Shown: piece after piece, positions 1 through 5,276 of the stretch
Numbering within the stretch: the first letter of the stretch is position 1
Layout: the number at the start of each line of letters is the position of its first letter
NCBI GenBank assembly: GCA_003457065.1
Contig: DMJQ01000186.1
Coordinates: 16,951-22,622, forward strand
DNA from: Clostridiales bacterium
GTDB taxonomy: Bacteria; Bacillota; Clostridia; Tissierellales; Sedimentibacteraceae
DNA length: 5,672 nt
Direction of reading: 5' to 3'
The notes under the pieces: model-generated
Databases searched by the model: none
Told to the model about the DNA's origin: nothing
What the model saw: the letters and a program-made list of their open reading frames with translations, nothing else
Translations under genes and position numbers: made by a program

Positions 1-26
1 TACTATAAAACTATATCCCCCACATC

Positions 27-62
27 AAAAATGCATGAAGGCAATTAATACCATCATGCATT
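27..62 (-). terminator. Rho-independent terminator of the rluB-mnmM operon
   Basis: Inverted repeat AATGCATGA (30-38) and TCATGCATT (54-62) gives a 9-bp perfect stem on the minus-strand transcript. A TT mismatch and a GG/CC pair then leave a 9-nt loop. A run of five U (27-31) follows, two of them inside the stem. The stem overlaps the last codons and the TGA stop of mnmM. The U-tail is short, so efficiency is uncertain. Confidence 0.6.
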
Positions 63-629
63 ATTTTCTATTATAAATAGTTCCGGAGGCGTATTTTCTT
101 TGTTGATAAGATTTATGTGCAACACATTATACTTTGATTTATCCAGTGAACTTAAATAATTGTAAATGAATTTTATTTCATCACCTGTATCATGGGTTAT
201 GTAAGTTGTGATAAATATTCTTCCTCCGCTGTTTAAATAAGGGATCATGCCCTTAACCGCCTTTACGGTTGTATCACCCTTGGTTGTAATTGTTTTGTCG
301 GAAAAAGGAAGATATCCCAGATTAAAAATAGCAGCATCAATATTGCATGCAAGATGATTGCTTATAAATTCATGAGAATCCATGATAAGTTCGTAATTTA
401 CAAAATCCAGATTGCTGCTCAACAATGTTCTTGTTCTTTCAATGGCCTGTTCCTGTATATCAAATGCTTTAACATGACCGTTTTCGCCTGCGGTTCTGCA
501 TAAAAAAAGTGTATCAAAACCGTTTCCGCATGTCGCATCAATAAAATTTAGATTTTCATGACCTGAATAGCTTTGTTTTATGAGCATGTGAACAAAGTTA
601 ACAAGCTTGCCGTACTTAACATCTTCCAT
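54..629 (-). CDS. mnmM: SAM-dependent tRNA methyltransferase MnmM (YtqB family)
   Basis: This 191-residue protein has the size and motifs of the YtqB/PF06962 family, formerly labelled putative rRNA methylase. YtqB of Bacillus subtilis has been reported to be MnmM, which methylates 5-aminomethyl-2-thiouridine at the tRNA wobble position to mnm5s2U. Visible motifs are the SAM-binding motif I DATCGNGFDT (residues 31-40), the acidic motif II at D57 (AFDIQ), and the family signature NLGYLP (103-108) followed by SDK. The C-terminal NKENTPPELFIIE also matches the family pattern of N, PP and IE. The ATG has a clear GGAGG Shine-Dalgarno site (636-640) inside the end of rluB. Only one base separates the rluB stop from this start, so the two genes are probably translationally coupled. 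The protein is cytosolic. Family assignment is firm; the exact tRNA substrate is transferred from the B. subtilis homologue. Confidence 0.88.
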   Translation of the reverse strand: MEDVKYGKLVNFVHMLIKQSYSGHENLNFIDATCGNGFDTLFLCRTAGENGHVKAFDIQEQAIERTRTLLSSNLDFVNYELIMDSHEFISNHLACNIDAAIFNLGYLPFSDKTITTKGDTTVKAVKGMIPYLNSGGRIFITTYITHDTGDEIKFIYNYLSSLDKSKYNVLHINLINKENTPPELFIIENNA

Positions 630-630
630 T

Positions 631-1353
631 TCATCCCTCCTGATTTCCTTTTAAGAATTTTATTTCGTCATTGCTTAAATTTTTCCAGGAACCTGTTTTT
701 AAATCTCCCAGACTAACTTCACCGAAGGATATTCTTTTTAATTTTACTACCTTGTGCCCTACGGCATCGAACATTTTTCTTACCTGACGGTTTTTGCCTT
801 CATAAATGCTTATTTGAACCAGTGATCTGCTGTCTTTGTACTTCAGTAGATTTACCTTTGCCGGGGCAGTCCTGTAATTGTCTATTACCACGCCGGTTTC
901 AAGCCTATTTATTGATTCCTGGCTTATCCGCCCTTCCATCTCTGCGATATAAGTCTTGTAAATGTGGTATTTAGGATGCATAAGCCTGTTTGCCAGCTCA
1001 CCGTCATTTGTCAGGAGCAATAGGCCTGATGTGTTGTAATCCAGCCTGCCTATGGGATATATCCTTTCTTTTATGTCGATTAAATCAAGGACAGTCTTTC
1101 TGTCAAACTGATCCCTGACAGTTGTAACATATCCTTCTGGTTTGTAAAGTTTTATGTATATGTATTTATTTACCTCGGATATTTTTTTATTGTCAACCGT
1201 TACAATATCTTTGTCCGGGTCCACCTTTGTTCCCAGTTCAGTCTCTTTTGTTCCGTTAACCTTTACACGGCCTGCAAGGATTAATTCCTCGGCTTTTCTC
1301 CTGGACGTGACCCCGCACCGGGCGATATATTTTTGTAACCTTTCTAATTCCAT
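631..1353 (-). CDS. rluB: 23S rRNA pseudouridine synthase, RsuA/RluB family
   Basis: With the start chosen here this is a 240-residue protein with an N-terminal S4 RNA-binding domain (about residues 4-50, beginning ERLQKYIARCGVTSRRKAEELI-like) and an RsuA/RluB catalytic domain. The active-site motif is GRLDYNTSGLLLLTNDG (102-118), with D105 the expected catalytic aspartate, and the family motif GKNRQVRKM lies near the C-terminus. The enzyme isomerises a uridine in 23S rRNA; RluB acts at E. coli position 2605, in the peptidyl-transferase region. The frame is open further upstream to a TTG at 1425, but that TTG lies in the -35 box of the promoter and has no Shine-Dalgarno site. The ATG at 1353, preceded by AGAGG and by AAAAGG, matches where family members begin. 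It is the first gene of a two-gene operon with mnmM. RluB rather than RsuA or RluE is likely but not proved. Confidence 0.88.
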   Translation of the reverse strand: MELERLQKYIARCGVTSRRKAEELILAGRVKVNGTKETELGTKVDPDKDIVTVDNKKISEVNKYIYIKLYKPEGYVTTVRDQFDRKTVLDLIDIKERIYPIGRLDYNTSGLLLLTNDGELANRLMHPKYHIYKTYIAEMEGRISQESINRLETGVVIDNYRTAPAKVNLLKYKDSRSLVQISIYEGKNRQVRKMFDAVGHKVVKLKRISFGEVSLGDLKTGSWKNLSNDEIKFLKGNQEG

Positions 1354-1396
1354 AAACCTCTGCCTTTTCTTTTTTATAGCCTTCCTGACTGTATAT

Positions 1397-1425
1397 ATTA
1401 TAATACATTTTTCGATAATTAACAA
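1397..1425 (-). promoter_or_regulatory. Vegetative (sigma-A type) promoter of rluB-mnmM
   Basis: Read on the minus strand, a -35 box TTGTTA (1425-1420, 4 of 6 consensus positions) is followed after exactly 17 nt by a perfect -10 box TATAAT (1402-1397). Transcription should begin near 1390, giving a leader of about 37 nt before the rluB ATG. The promoter lies just past the terminator of the preceding operon, so rluB-mnmM forms an independent unit. Confidence 0.75.
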
Positions 1426-1454
1426 TAAGCTTTTAATGCAAATGATAATGGAAT

Positions 1455-1486
1455 AAAAAATGACGCGGGTTATTCCTCGTCATTTT
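1455..1486 (-). terminator. Rho-independent terminator of the GyrI-like/YoaP operon
   Basis: AAAATGACG (1457-1465) pairs with CGTCATTTT (1478-1486) in a perfect 9-bp stem. After one mismatch two more G-C pairs close a 6-nt loop. Six U (1460-1455) follow on the minus-strand transcript. The hairpin begins about ten bases past the acetyltransferase stop codon. Confidence 0.85.
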
Positions 1487-1495
1487 GATTTTATT

Positions 1496-2251
1496 TTATA
1501 AACCTTTTTCGGTGAGTATTTTTTCAAATTTTTTTTCTGACAGTATTTCGTTTGTCAGGAATTTACCGTCATAAAACAAACTGTAGGTGGTGAATGGGGC
1601 TGGAGCATTTTGTGCCTGCTCCGCCGTTTCAATCAAAATACTCCTGAATGGAACCCTTTTCTGTTTAGCCATATTTTCAACAAGCGGAACATATTTTGCC
1701 GTAAAAGGACACTGGTATGTATAATACAGTACAAGTCCGTGTTCGTCGACACGCGGAACTTTCACGCTGTCTTTGAATTTTGGCTTTGGTGCGTTTTTCT
1801 CAAAGGGCAGGTATAAAAGTTCATAATATGGCTCTGATGAATCTGCATGGACAAAGCCTTTGTATTTTAAAAACTTTGGATCAGAAAGGAAGGGCATTTT
1901 CTTTTTAGAAGAAAGAATGACCAGCCCTGATTTGCCTTTTGCCTTGCTGTCATGTATGCATGCATCCAAAAGCAGGTTGGAATATCCGTGCCCCTTAAAC
2001 TGCCCCGATACCCAAAGGCAGTTAATATACATATATCCGTGAGCTTCAACCGGAGACCATGCTTTTTCAGCTGGAATATATTCTATAAAGCATTTTCCGC
2101 GCACGTTACATTTCATGAAGACCAGCCCATCATCAAAACGTTTCGAAAGCCACTGTTTTTTCGATGAAACACAGCAGTCATCATTACTTGAAATAGCACA
2201 GCATATATGTTCTTTCTCCAGATTGTCCTTTGTCAATGTTATAATCTCCAT
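1496..2251 (-). CDS. YoaP-type GNAT acetyltransferase with C-terminal thioredoxin-like domain
   Basis: This 251-residue protein has two parts. Residues about 1-150 form a GNAT N-acetyltransferase domain; the acetyl-CoA pyrophosphate-binding motif is QFKGHGYSN (84-92), following the beta strand YINCLWVS. Residues about 160-251 match the YoaP-type C-terminal domain and look thioredoxin-like: a strand LVLYYT, then CPFT (181-184) at the position of an active-site cysteine, and later APAPFTTY (216-223), where a cis-proline would fall. Nine cysteines are present, including CC pairs at 17-18 and 26-27. The family resembles B. subtilis YoaP; its acetyl acceptor is not known to me. The frame is open to an ATG at 2275 that has no Shine-Dalgarno site. 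The ATG at 2251 is preceded by GGAAGG and gives the usual start MEIITLTKDN, so I chose it. It lies 26 nt after the GyrI-like stop, which implies one transcript and a shared response. No signal peptide is visible. Confidence 0.85.
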   Translation of the reverse strand: MEIITLTKDNLEKEHICCAISSNDDCCVSSKKQWLSKRFDDGLVFMKCNVRGKCFIEYIPAEKAWSPVEAHGYMYINCLWVSGQFKGHGYSNLLLDACIHDSKAKGKSGLVILSSKKKMPFLSDPKFLKYKGFVHADSSEPYYELLYLPFEKNAPKPKFKDSVKVPRVDEHGLVLYYTYQCPFTAKYVPLVENMAKQKRVPFRSILIETAEQAQNAPAPFTTYSLFYDGKFLTNEILSEKKFEKILTEKGL

Positions 2252-2277
2252 TACTGCCTTCCTTTCTCCCAACATAC

Positions 2278-2718
2278 TTATTTTAATGCTACATAAATGT
2301 CAATGTTGGCATTCTCCCAGTTATCGTTGAGATATTCCTCAAAATCTCCTGTGAAGCTTCTGTCCAGATCCATTTTCCAGATTTCTTCCCATGACTCTGC
2401 AACCGCCTTCTCCATATGTCCATGAACAGAAAACTTTGCATATTTTCCAGCAGGAATAATTTTTACAGACAGTTGGTCATTTTCAGGTTTTGAAACTTCA
2501 TTGCCGGCAGTAACACAGTATTTATCATCAGAGTAGTCAGAATAAAGTCCGATTGCATATTCGTTAACCTTATTTTTGATCGAAGCGTTTATTCCTCCCT
2601 GATATAACTTTTCCCAAAGTCCTGTTATGATTTTGCCCATTTCAGGATCATTGTTGCCTGTAACCGCACTTACGCCTACAATTGTTTTCTGGTTTAGATT
2701 TACTGTTTCATAATTCAT
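2278..2718 (-). CDS. Stand-alone GyrI-like / AraC effector-binding domain protein
   Basis: This 146-residue cytosolic protein consists of one GyrI-like small-molecule-binding domain (AraC_E_bind / Cass2-like) without a DNA-binding part. Features are the first repeat with LWEKLY (34-39), GLYSDY (57-62) and the strand VTAGNEV (69-75). The second repeat has IPAGKYAKFSVHG (88-100), a helix with SWEEIW, an acidic DFEEYLND stretch and the terminal strand IDIYVALK. Members of this fold bind drugs or other hydrophobic or cationic ligands, or act on protein partners as GyrI does on gyrase; which applies here cannot be read from the sequence. The pairing with an upstream YafY/WYL regulator recalls B. 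subtilis yobV-yobU. The ATG has an excellent AAGGAGG (2733-2727) at 8-nt spacing. A -10 box and a palindromic operator stand in front of it, and it probably shares a transcript with the acetyltransferase gene downstream. Confidence 0.83.
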   Translation of the reverse strand: MNYETVNLNQKTIVGVSAVTGNNDPEMGKIITGLWEKLYQGGINASIKNKVNEYAIGLYSDYSDDKYCVTAGNEVSKPENDQLSVKIIPAGKYAKFSVHGHMEKAVAESWEEIWKMDLDRSFTGDFEEYLNDNWENANIDIYVALK

Positions 2719-2726
2719 TTTAATAA

Positions 2727-2733
2727 CCTCCTT
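2727..2733 (-). promoter_or_regulatory. Strong Shine-Dalgarno site of the GyrI-like gene
   Basis: AAGGAGG on the minus strand, 8 nt before the ATG at 2718, close to full anti-Shine-Dalgarno complementarity. Its AAGG also forms half of a 6-bp hairpin, CCTTAT-CAA-ATAAGG (2744-2730). A transcript reading through from the regulator gene would carry the whole hairpin; one starting near 2740 would not. Confidence 0.7.
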
Positions 2734-2746
2734 ATTTGATAAGGCT

Positions 2747-2752
2747 ATTATA
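2747..2752 (-). promoter_or_regulatory. -10 box of the GyrI-like/YoaP operon promoter
   Basis: Perfect TATAAT on the minus strand, with a start site expected near 2740 and a 22-nt leader containing the full Shine-Dalgarno site. The hexamer 17 nt upstream is CCAAGC (2775-2770), which does not resemble TTGACA, and spacings of 16 or 18 are no better. The missing -35 falls inside the central spacer of the palindrome at 2760-2785, which suggests a promoter that depends on a bound activator or is intrinsically weak. Confidence 0.55.
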
Positions 2753-2759
2753 CTTTATA

Positions 2760-2785
2760 TAATATGACAGCTTGGCGTCATATTA
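2760..2785. promoter_or_regulatory. Palindromic operator, copy 2 (before the GyrI-like gene)
   Basis: Perfect 9-bp dyad TAATATGAC (2760-2768), 8-bp spacer, GTCATATTA (2777-2785). It shares both arms exactly with the dyad in front of the WYL regulator gene, while the spacer sequence differs, as expected of a dimeric-protein binding site. It ends on the stop codon of the regulator gene and begins 7 nt upstream of the TATAAT of the next operon, covering its -35 region. No U-tract follows it, so it is not a typical terminator. Confidence 0.72.
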
Positions 2786-3679
2786 CAAATAATTTTTTAA
2801 TGTTTTCTTCAGCTCTGTCTCCACATAGTTTCTCACGTCCTCCGGCTCCAGAACTTCGCAGTGCCTGCCGAAAGTTGTGATGTAGTAATATATCCACTGA
2901 CCTTTCGGATAGGCAATTTCGGCAATAAAACTTCCGTCATACTGCTGTTCGTAGCTTTCAAACTCGTCATACACCCTGTAAGCGGCTTGTGGAGACAGCT
3001 TTAATTTTAATTTAATGTACTCTTCCTGAAAAACATTATTATCATAAAGAATACGTTTGGGAGATTTGCGGCTGAAGGTTTGTTCTGTAAGACAAAGCTC
3101 CCTGATTCGCCTCAACTTAAAAAAGCGAAAATCATTTCTGGATTTGCAATATCCGTACAGATACCATGCTCCGCTTTTAAAACATAGTTTTAAAGGCTCT
3201 ACATGGCGTGCGGTCTTCTGACCTTTGGCGCTGGCATAAATAAATGAAATTAATCTCTTTTCTAAAATGGCAGATTTAATTGTATTGAATGTTTCGGTTT
3301 CATTCTGCGCGCCTGCCCATGGAGAAAAATCCACTTCAATCCAGTCCGTGCTTGACTCTCCGAACATGCTGCTGAGTTTATTGAGAGCAGTGTCTGTCTT
3401 GCCGGGATTAACTGCACTTACAGCTTTTAAGGAAGATAGAATGTCTTCTTTCTCTTCTTCTGTTATGACGGCTTTATTAAGCACGAAATCAGGCAGCAGC
3501 GATATGCCGCCTCCTCTGCCCTTGGTCATATAAACAGGAATTCCTGCCGAAGACAGCGTTTCAATGTCACGATAAATGGTTCTGGTTGAAACCTCGAATC
3601 GCTCTGCAAGCTCCCGTGAGGTCACTGTTTTTTTATCCAGCAGAATATATACAATTTCAAATAATCTGTTAATCTGCAT
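2783..3679 (-). CDS. YafY-family HTH/WYL transcriptional regulator
   Basis: This 298-residue cytosolic protein has the standard three-part layout. An N-terminal DeoR/HTH_11 winged helix covers about residues 3-60, with recognition helix STRTIYRDIETL (31-42) and a wing containing GRGGG. A WYL domain covers about 130-195, with the eponymous WYL at 172-174 and FRFFKLRRI (184-192). A C-terminal WCX-like region follows to the end. WYL proteins sense ligands, in some cases nucleotides or nucleic acid, and act as repressors or activators; the ligand here is unknown. Length and start (MQINRLFEIVYILL) fit the family. The same palindrome stands before this gene and before the GyrI-like gene downstream, so I infer autoregulation plus control of that operon. 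The closest model I recall is B. subtilis YobV next to YobU. The ribosome site is a modest AGGGTGA, and the predicted leader is only about 9 nt. Confidence 0.9.
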   Translation of the reverse strand: MQINRLFEIVYILLDKKTVTSRELAERFEVSTRTIYRDIETLSSAGIPVYMTKGRGGGISLLPDFVLNKAVITEEEKEDILSSLKAVSAVNPGKTDTALNKLSSMFGESSTDWIEVDFSPWAGAQNETETFNTIKSAILEKRLISFIYASAKGQKTARHVEPLKLCFKSGAWYLYGYCKSRNDFRFFKLRRIRELCLTEQTFSRKSPKRILYDNNVFQEEYIKLKLKLSPQAAYRVYDEFESYEQQYDGSFIAEIAYPKGQWIYYYITTFGRHCEVLEPEDVRNYVETELKKTLKNYL

Positions 3680-3694
3680 TTTATCACCCTGTTC

Positions 3695-3723
3695 AGTATA
3701 CGATAATAATATGACAACATCAA
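3695..3723 (-). promoter_or_regulatory. Promoter of the WYL regulator gene
   Basis: On the minus strand, a -35 box TTGATG (3723-3718, 4 of 6) and a -10 box TATACT (3700-3695, 5 of 6) are separated by 17 nt. The -35 box lies entirely within the 8-nt centre of the palindrome at 3706-3733, so a protein bound there would compete with RNA polymerase. A start site near 3688 would leave a leader of about 9 nt. Confidence 0.55.
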
Positions 3724-3733
3724 GTCATATTAT
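3706..3733. promoter_or_regulatory. Palindromic operator, copy 1 (before the WYL regulator gene)
   Basis: Perfect 10-bp dyad: ATAATATGAC (3706-3715), 8-bp spacer, GTCATATTAT (3724-3733). Its inner 9 bp of each arm are identical to those of the dyad at 2760-2785, with the same 8-bp spacer length. Its centre is about 22 bp upstream of the -10 centre, against 23 bp for the other copy. The likely ligand is the WYL regulator encoded immediately downstream. Confidence 0.75.
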
Positions 3734-3743
3734 CTGAATGCAT

Positions 3744-3773
3744 AAAAAAACAGGCGGCCTGTTGACCTGCCTG
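3744..3773 (-). terminator. Rho-independent terminator after the dacF-like gene
   Basis: On the minus strand, CAGGC (3773-3769) pairs with GCCTG (3755-3751). A bulged A and two further G-C pairs close an 8-nt loop, and a run of seven U (3750-3744) follows. The hairpin starts three bases past the dacF stop codon and separates that operon from the regulatory cassette. Confidence 0.85.
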
Positions 3774-3775
3774 CA

Positions 3776-4822
3776 TTATTTGTTTTCCGTCACAAGGCCG
3801 CCCGTATGAATCACTTCATTGCCAAGGTATACATTGTATACTCCGCATACGGCTTTATTATCCTTGTTTATAATGTGAGGAGCCGTTATTTTACTTTCAA
3901 AGCGTACTTTTTCTTTTTCTTCTTCTGTCAGCAAGTAGCTGAATCCGTCCGAAATAAATACAGGTCTTCCGTCAGATGTATTTCCGGCAAACTGTCCGGA
4001 TTCCGTTATCTGATAGCTCTTGTAATTTTCAAAAGCCCAGTCAAATATTTTATAGCTGTCCTGGAACCAGCTGTTGTCATTTAAAACAACAACAATAATC
4101 TCGGTTCCGTCTTTTTCTGCCGAAGCGACGAGACATCTGCCTGCCGCTTTCGTGTATCCTATTTTGATGCCGTTTCCGTATTTATACTGGTGAACTACTT
4201 TGTTCTTGTTCAAAAAAACTGTATTCATGCTCTGTGCATTATATTTTTCCGTAGAGGAAATTTCTTTAAACATATAGTTATGCATTGCGTGACGGCTTAT
4301 AAGTGCCAGGTCGTAGGCAGTTGAATAATGGTTTTCATCGTTGAGCCCGTGAGAATTTACAAAATTAGAATCGTATGCTCCGAGCTCCGCTGCTTTTTCA
4401 TTCATCATGCCAACAAATCCGTCCTCGCTGTTTCTTCCCGCATATGCTGCCAGTGTTTCTGCCGCATCGTTGCCGGAGCGCAGCATTGTTCCGTACAGCA
4501 GGTCTTTAATTAATACCTTCTGTCTCGGCTTTAAGTAGATGCTTGAGCCTTCTATTCCCGTACAGGCAGCAGGCACCTCGATTTTCTTTTCCACATCATC
4601 GATATTTTCAATAGCAAGAATTGTAGTCAGTATTTTCGTTGTGCTGGCTATGGGCAGTTTTTCATTTGGATTTCCCGAGCCGATTATCCTTCCCGAATCA
4701 GAATCTATCACTATGTATGACTGTGCCATAATTTCAGGTATGGCTTCGGCAGTATTGTACCGGACACCAAAGAGCAAAATCACCGCTGTAAATAATAAAA
4801 TTTTTAAATTCCTGCTAATCAC
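3776..4822 (-). CDS. dacF: D-alanyl-D-alanine carboxypeptidase, S11 family (DacF-like PBP), with KIG motif
   Basis: This 348-residue exported penicillin-binding protein should trim the terminal D-Ala from peptidoglycan stem peptides outside the membrane. A signal peptide covers residues 1-27 (RNLK, a hydrophobic run, then TAEA before IPE). Catalytic motifs are SxxK as STTK (S60 nucleophile, K63) and SxN as SGN (116-118). The third motif is KIG (220-222) in GIKIGYTKAAGRC, where the family has KTG; the codon at 4162-4160 is ATA. A partial PBP5_C-like beta domain follows. The chain ends without an evident amphipathic C-terminal anchor and is shorter than B. subtilis DacF (about 390 residues), so the protein may be released or held only by its signal segment. 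The start is GTG, preceded by AAGGGAG at about 10-11 nt, and it overlaps the preceding gene by 8 nt. The family is certain; the choice of dacF among S11 paralogues rests on context. Confidence 0.9.
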   Translation of the reverse strand: MISRNLKILLFTAVILLFGVRYNTAEAIPEIMAQSYIVIDSDSGRIIGSGNPNEKLPIASTTKILTTILAIENIDDVEKKIEVPAACTGIEGSSIYLKPRQKVLIKDLLYGTMLRSGNDAAETLAAYAGRNSEDGFVGMMNEKAAELGAYDSNFVNSHGLNDENHYSTAYDLALISRHAMHNYMFKEISSTEKYNAQSMNTVFLNKNKVVHQYKYGNGIKIGYTKAAGRCLVASAEKDGTEIIVVVLNDNSWFQDSYKIFDWAFENYKSYQITESGQFAGNTSDGRPVFISDGFSYLLTEEEKEKVRFESKITAPHIINKDNKAVCGVYNVYLGNEVIHTGGLVTENK

Positions 4823-5192
4823 AATCTTTCTTCTCCCTTACTTCCTTTATGAATGACATTATGTTCAAAATGGATGATGTTAAATCGCCGGCAGTGGTTT
4901 CGTTGTTAATATTGATGGTCCTGACATCCTTGTTGCCGGTTTCATAAATAAGTACTTGCGGGTTTAACTGCAAATTAACATAAGCTGCGCCGGCAAAAGG
5001 CTTTAAATCCACAGTGCGGTATTTTTTGTCTATATCGCTGCCGCCTATGACAAAATTCATGTTCAATTTTGAAATCGCAAGGTAGTTGGTGTTGTCATAT
5101 GAAATTTTGCTGCTGATCAGCTTCTCATTTTCGGTTAAATTATTGATATTATCCAAGGTTGTCTTGATGATGCTAATAATATCATTGCTCAT
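4815..5192 (-). CDS. Divergent YtfJ/GerW-like protein (probable)
   Basis: This is a 125-residue soluble protein with no signal peptide or membrane segment. I do not recognise it with certainty, but its layout parallels the YtfJ/GerW spore-protein family (PF09579). An N-terminal helix resembles the family's KTTMENIK (IIKTTLDNIN, 8-17). A segment AISKLNMNFVIGGSD (39-53) stands where the family has PVSKVSFGFAAGGSE. PFAGAAYVNLQLNPQVLIYETG (65-86) stands where it has a glycine-rich PFGGGSG region followed by PVAFLVV. The glycine-rich stretch is much reduced and the chain is shorter than the usual 140-160 residues. In Bacillus, GerW is needed for normal spore germination, and ytfI-ytfJ-dac order is common in clostridia, which supports the call. 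The ATG has AAAGGTG at 5-nt spacing, and the stop overlaps the dacF start by 8 nt, implying coupling. No convincing vegetative promoter is visible in the 74-nt gap upstream. Confidence 0.55.
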   Translation of the reverse strand: MSNDIISIIKTTLDNINNLTENEKLISSKISYDNTNYLAISKLNMNFVIGGSDIDKKYRTVDLKPFAGAAYVNLQLNPQVLIYETGNKDVRTININNETTAGDLTSSILNIMSFIKEVREKKDCD

Positions 5193-5237
5193 AATATCAC
5201 CTTTCTTCTTAGAGTAATTTTAAATACAGTATACCCT

Positions 5238-5276
5238 AAAAAAGGATAATTATAACGAAACAATAACTATCCTTTT
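5238..5276 (-). terminator. Rho-independent terminator after the small membrane protein gene
   Basis: On the minus strand, a 14-bp stem (5276-5263 with 5253-5240, one G-U pair) with a 9-nt loop is followed by a run of six U (5243-5238), partly inside the stem. AAAAGGATA and TATCCTTTT form the perfect 9-bp base of the stem. The TAG stop of the upstream gene (5269-5267) lies within the first arm, so the end of the gene is built into the hairpin. Confidence 0.85.

Noticed and set aside
1154..1456. Plus-strand open frame of 100 codons opposite the start of rluB
   Set aside because: It lies antisense to a clearly conserved gene, has no recognisable domain and its composition follows from the opposite coding strand.
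1524..1540. Homopolymer run of eight A/T near the end of the acetyltransferase gene as a phase-variation tract
   Set aside because: It encodes part of a lysine-rich C-terminal helix expected in this AT-rich genome, the frame is intact, and frameshifting so late would alter only the last few residues.
2760..3733. Inverted repeats on both sides of one gene, reminiscent of mobile-element ends
   Set aside because: Each copy is itself a complete dyad, the gene between them encodes a WYL regulator and not a transposase, no target duplication is seen, and both copies sit at fixed distances from -10 boxes. An operator explains them better.
3735..3782. Outer repeat AATGCA/TGCATT around the dacF terminator, similar to the arm near 30-62
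   Set aside because: Six bases of AT-rich palindromic sequence are expected by chance; no further similarity extends between the two places.
4539..4856. Plus-strand open frame opposite the start of the dacF-like gene
   Set aside because: It is the complement of the signal-peptide and SxxK region; the hydrophobic appearance comes from that strand, and no gene features are visible.
5193..5237. Sporulation-sigma-like -35 (GTATA) or a TATACT -10 upstream of the YtfJ-like gene
   Set aside because: GTATA is not followed at 15-18 nt by a convincing sigma-F or sigma-G -10, and TATACT has no acceptable -35; a TATAAT nearby lies within the terminator loop and stem. None is strong enough to list.
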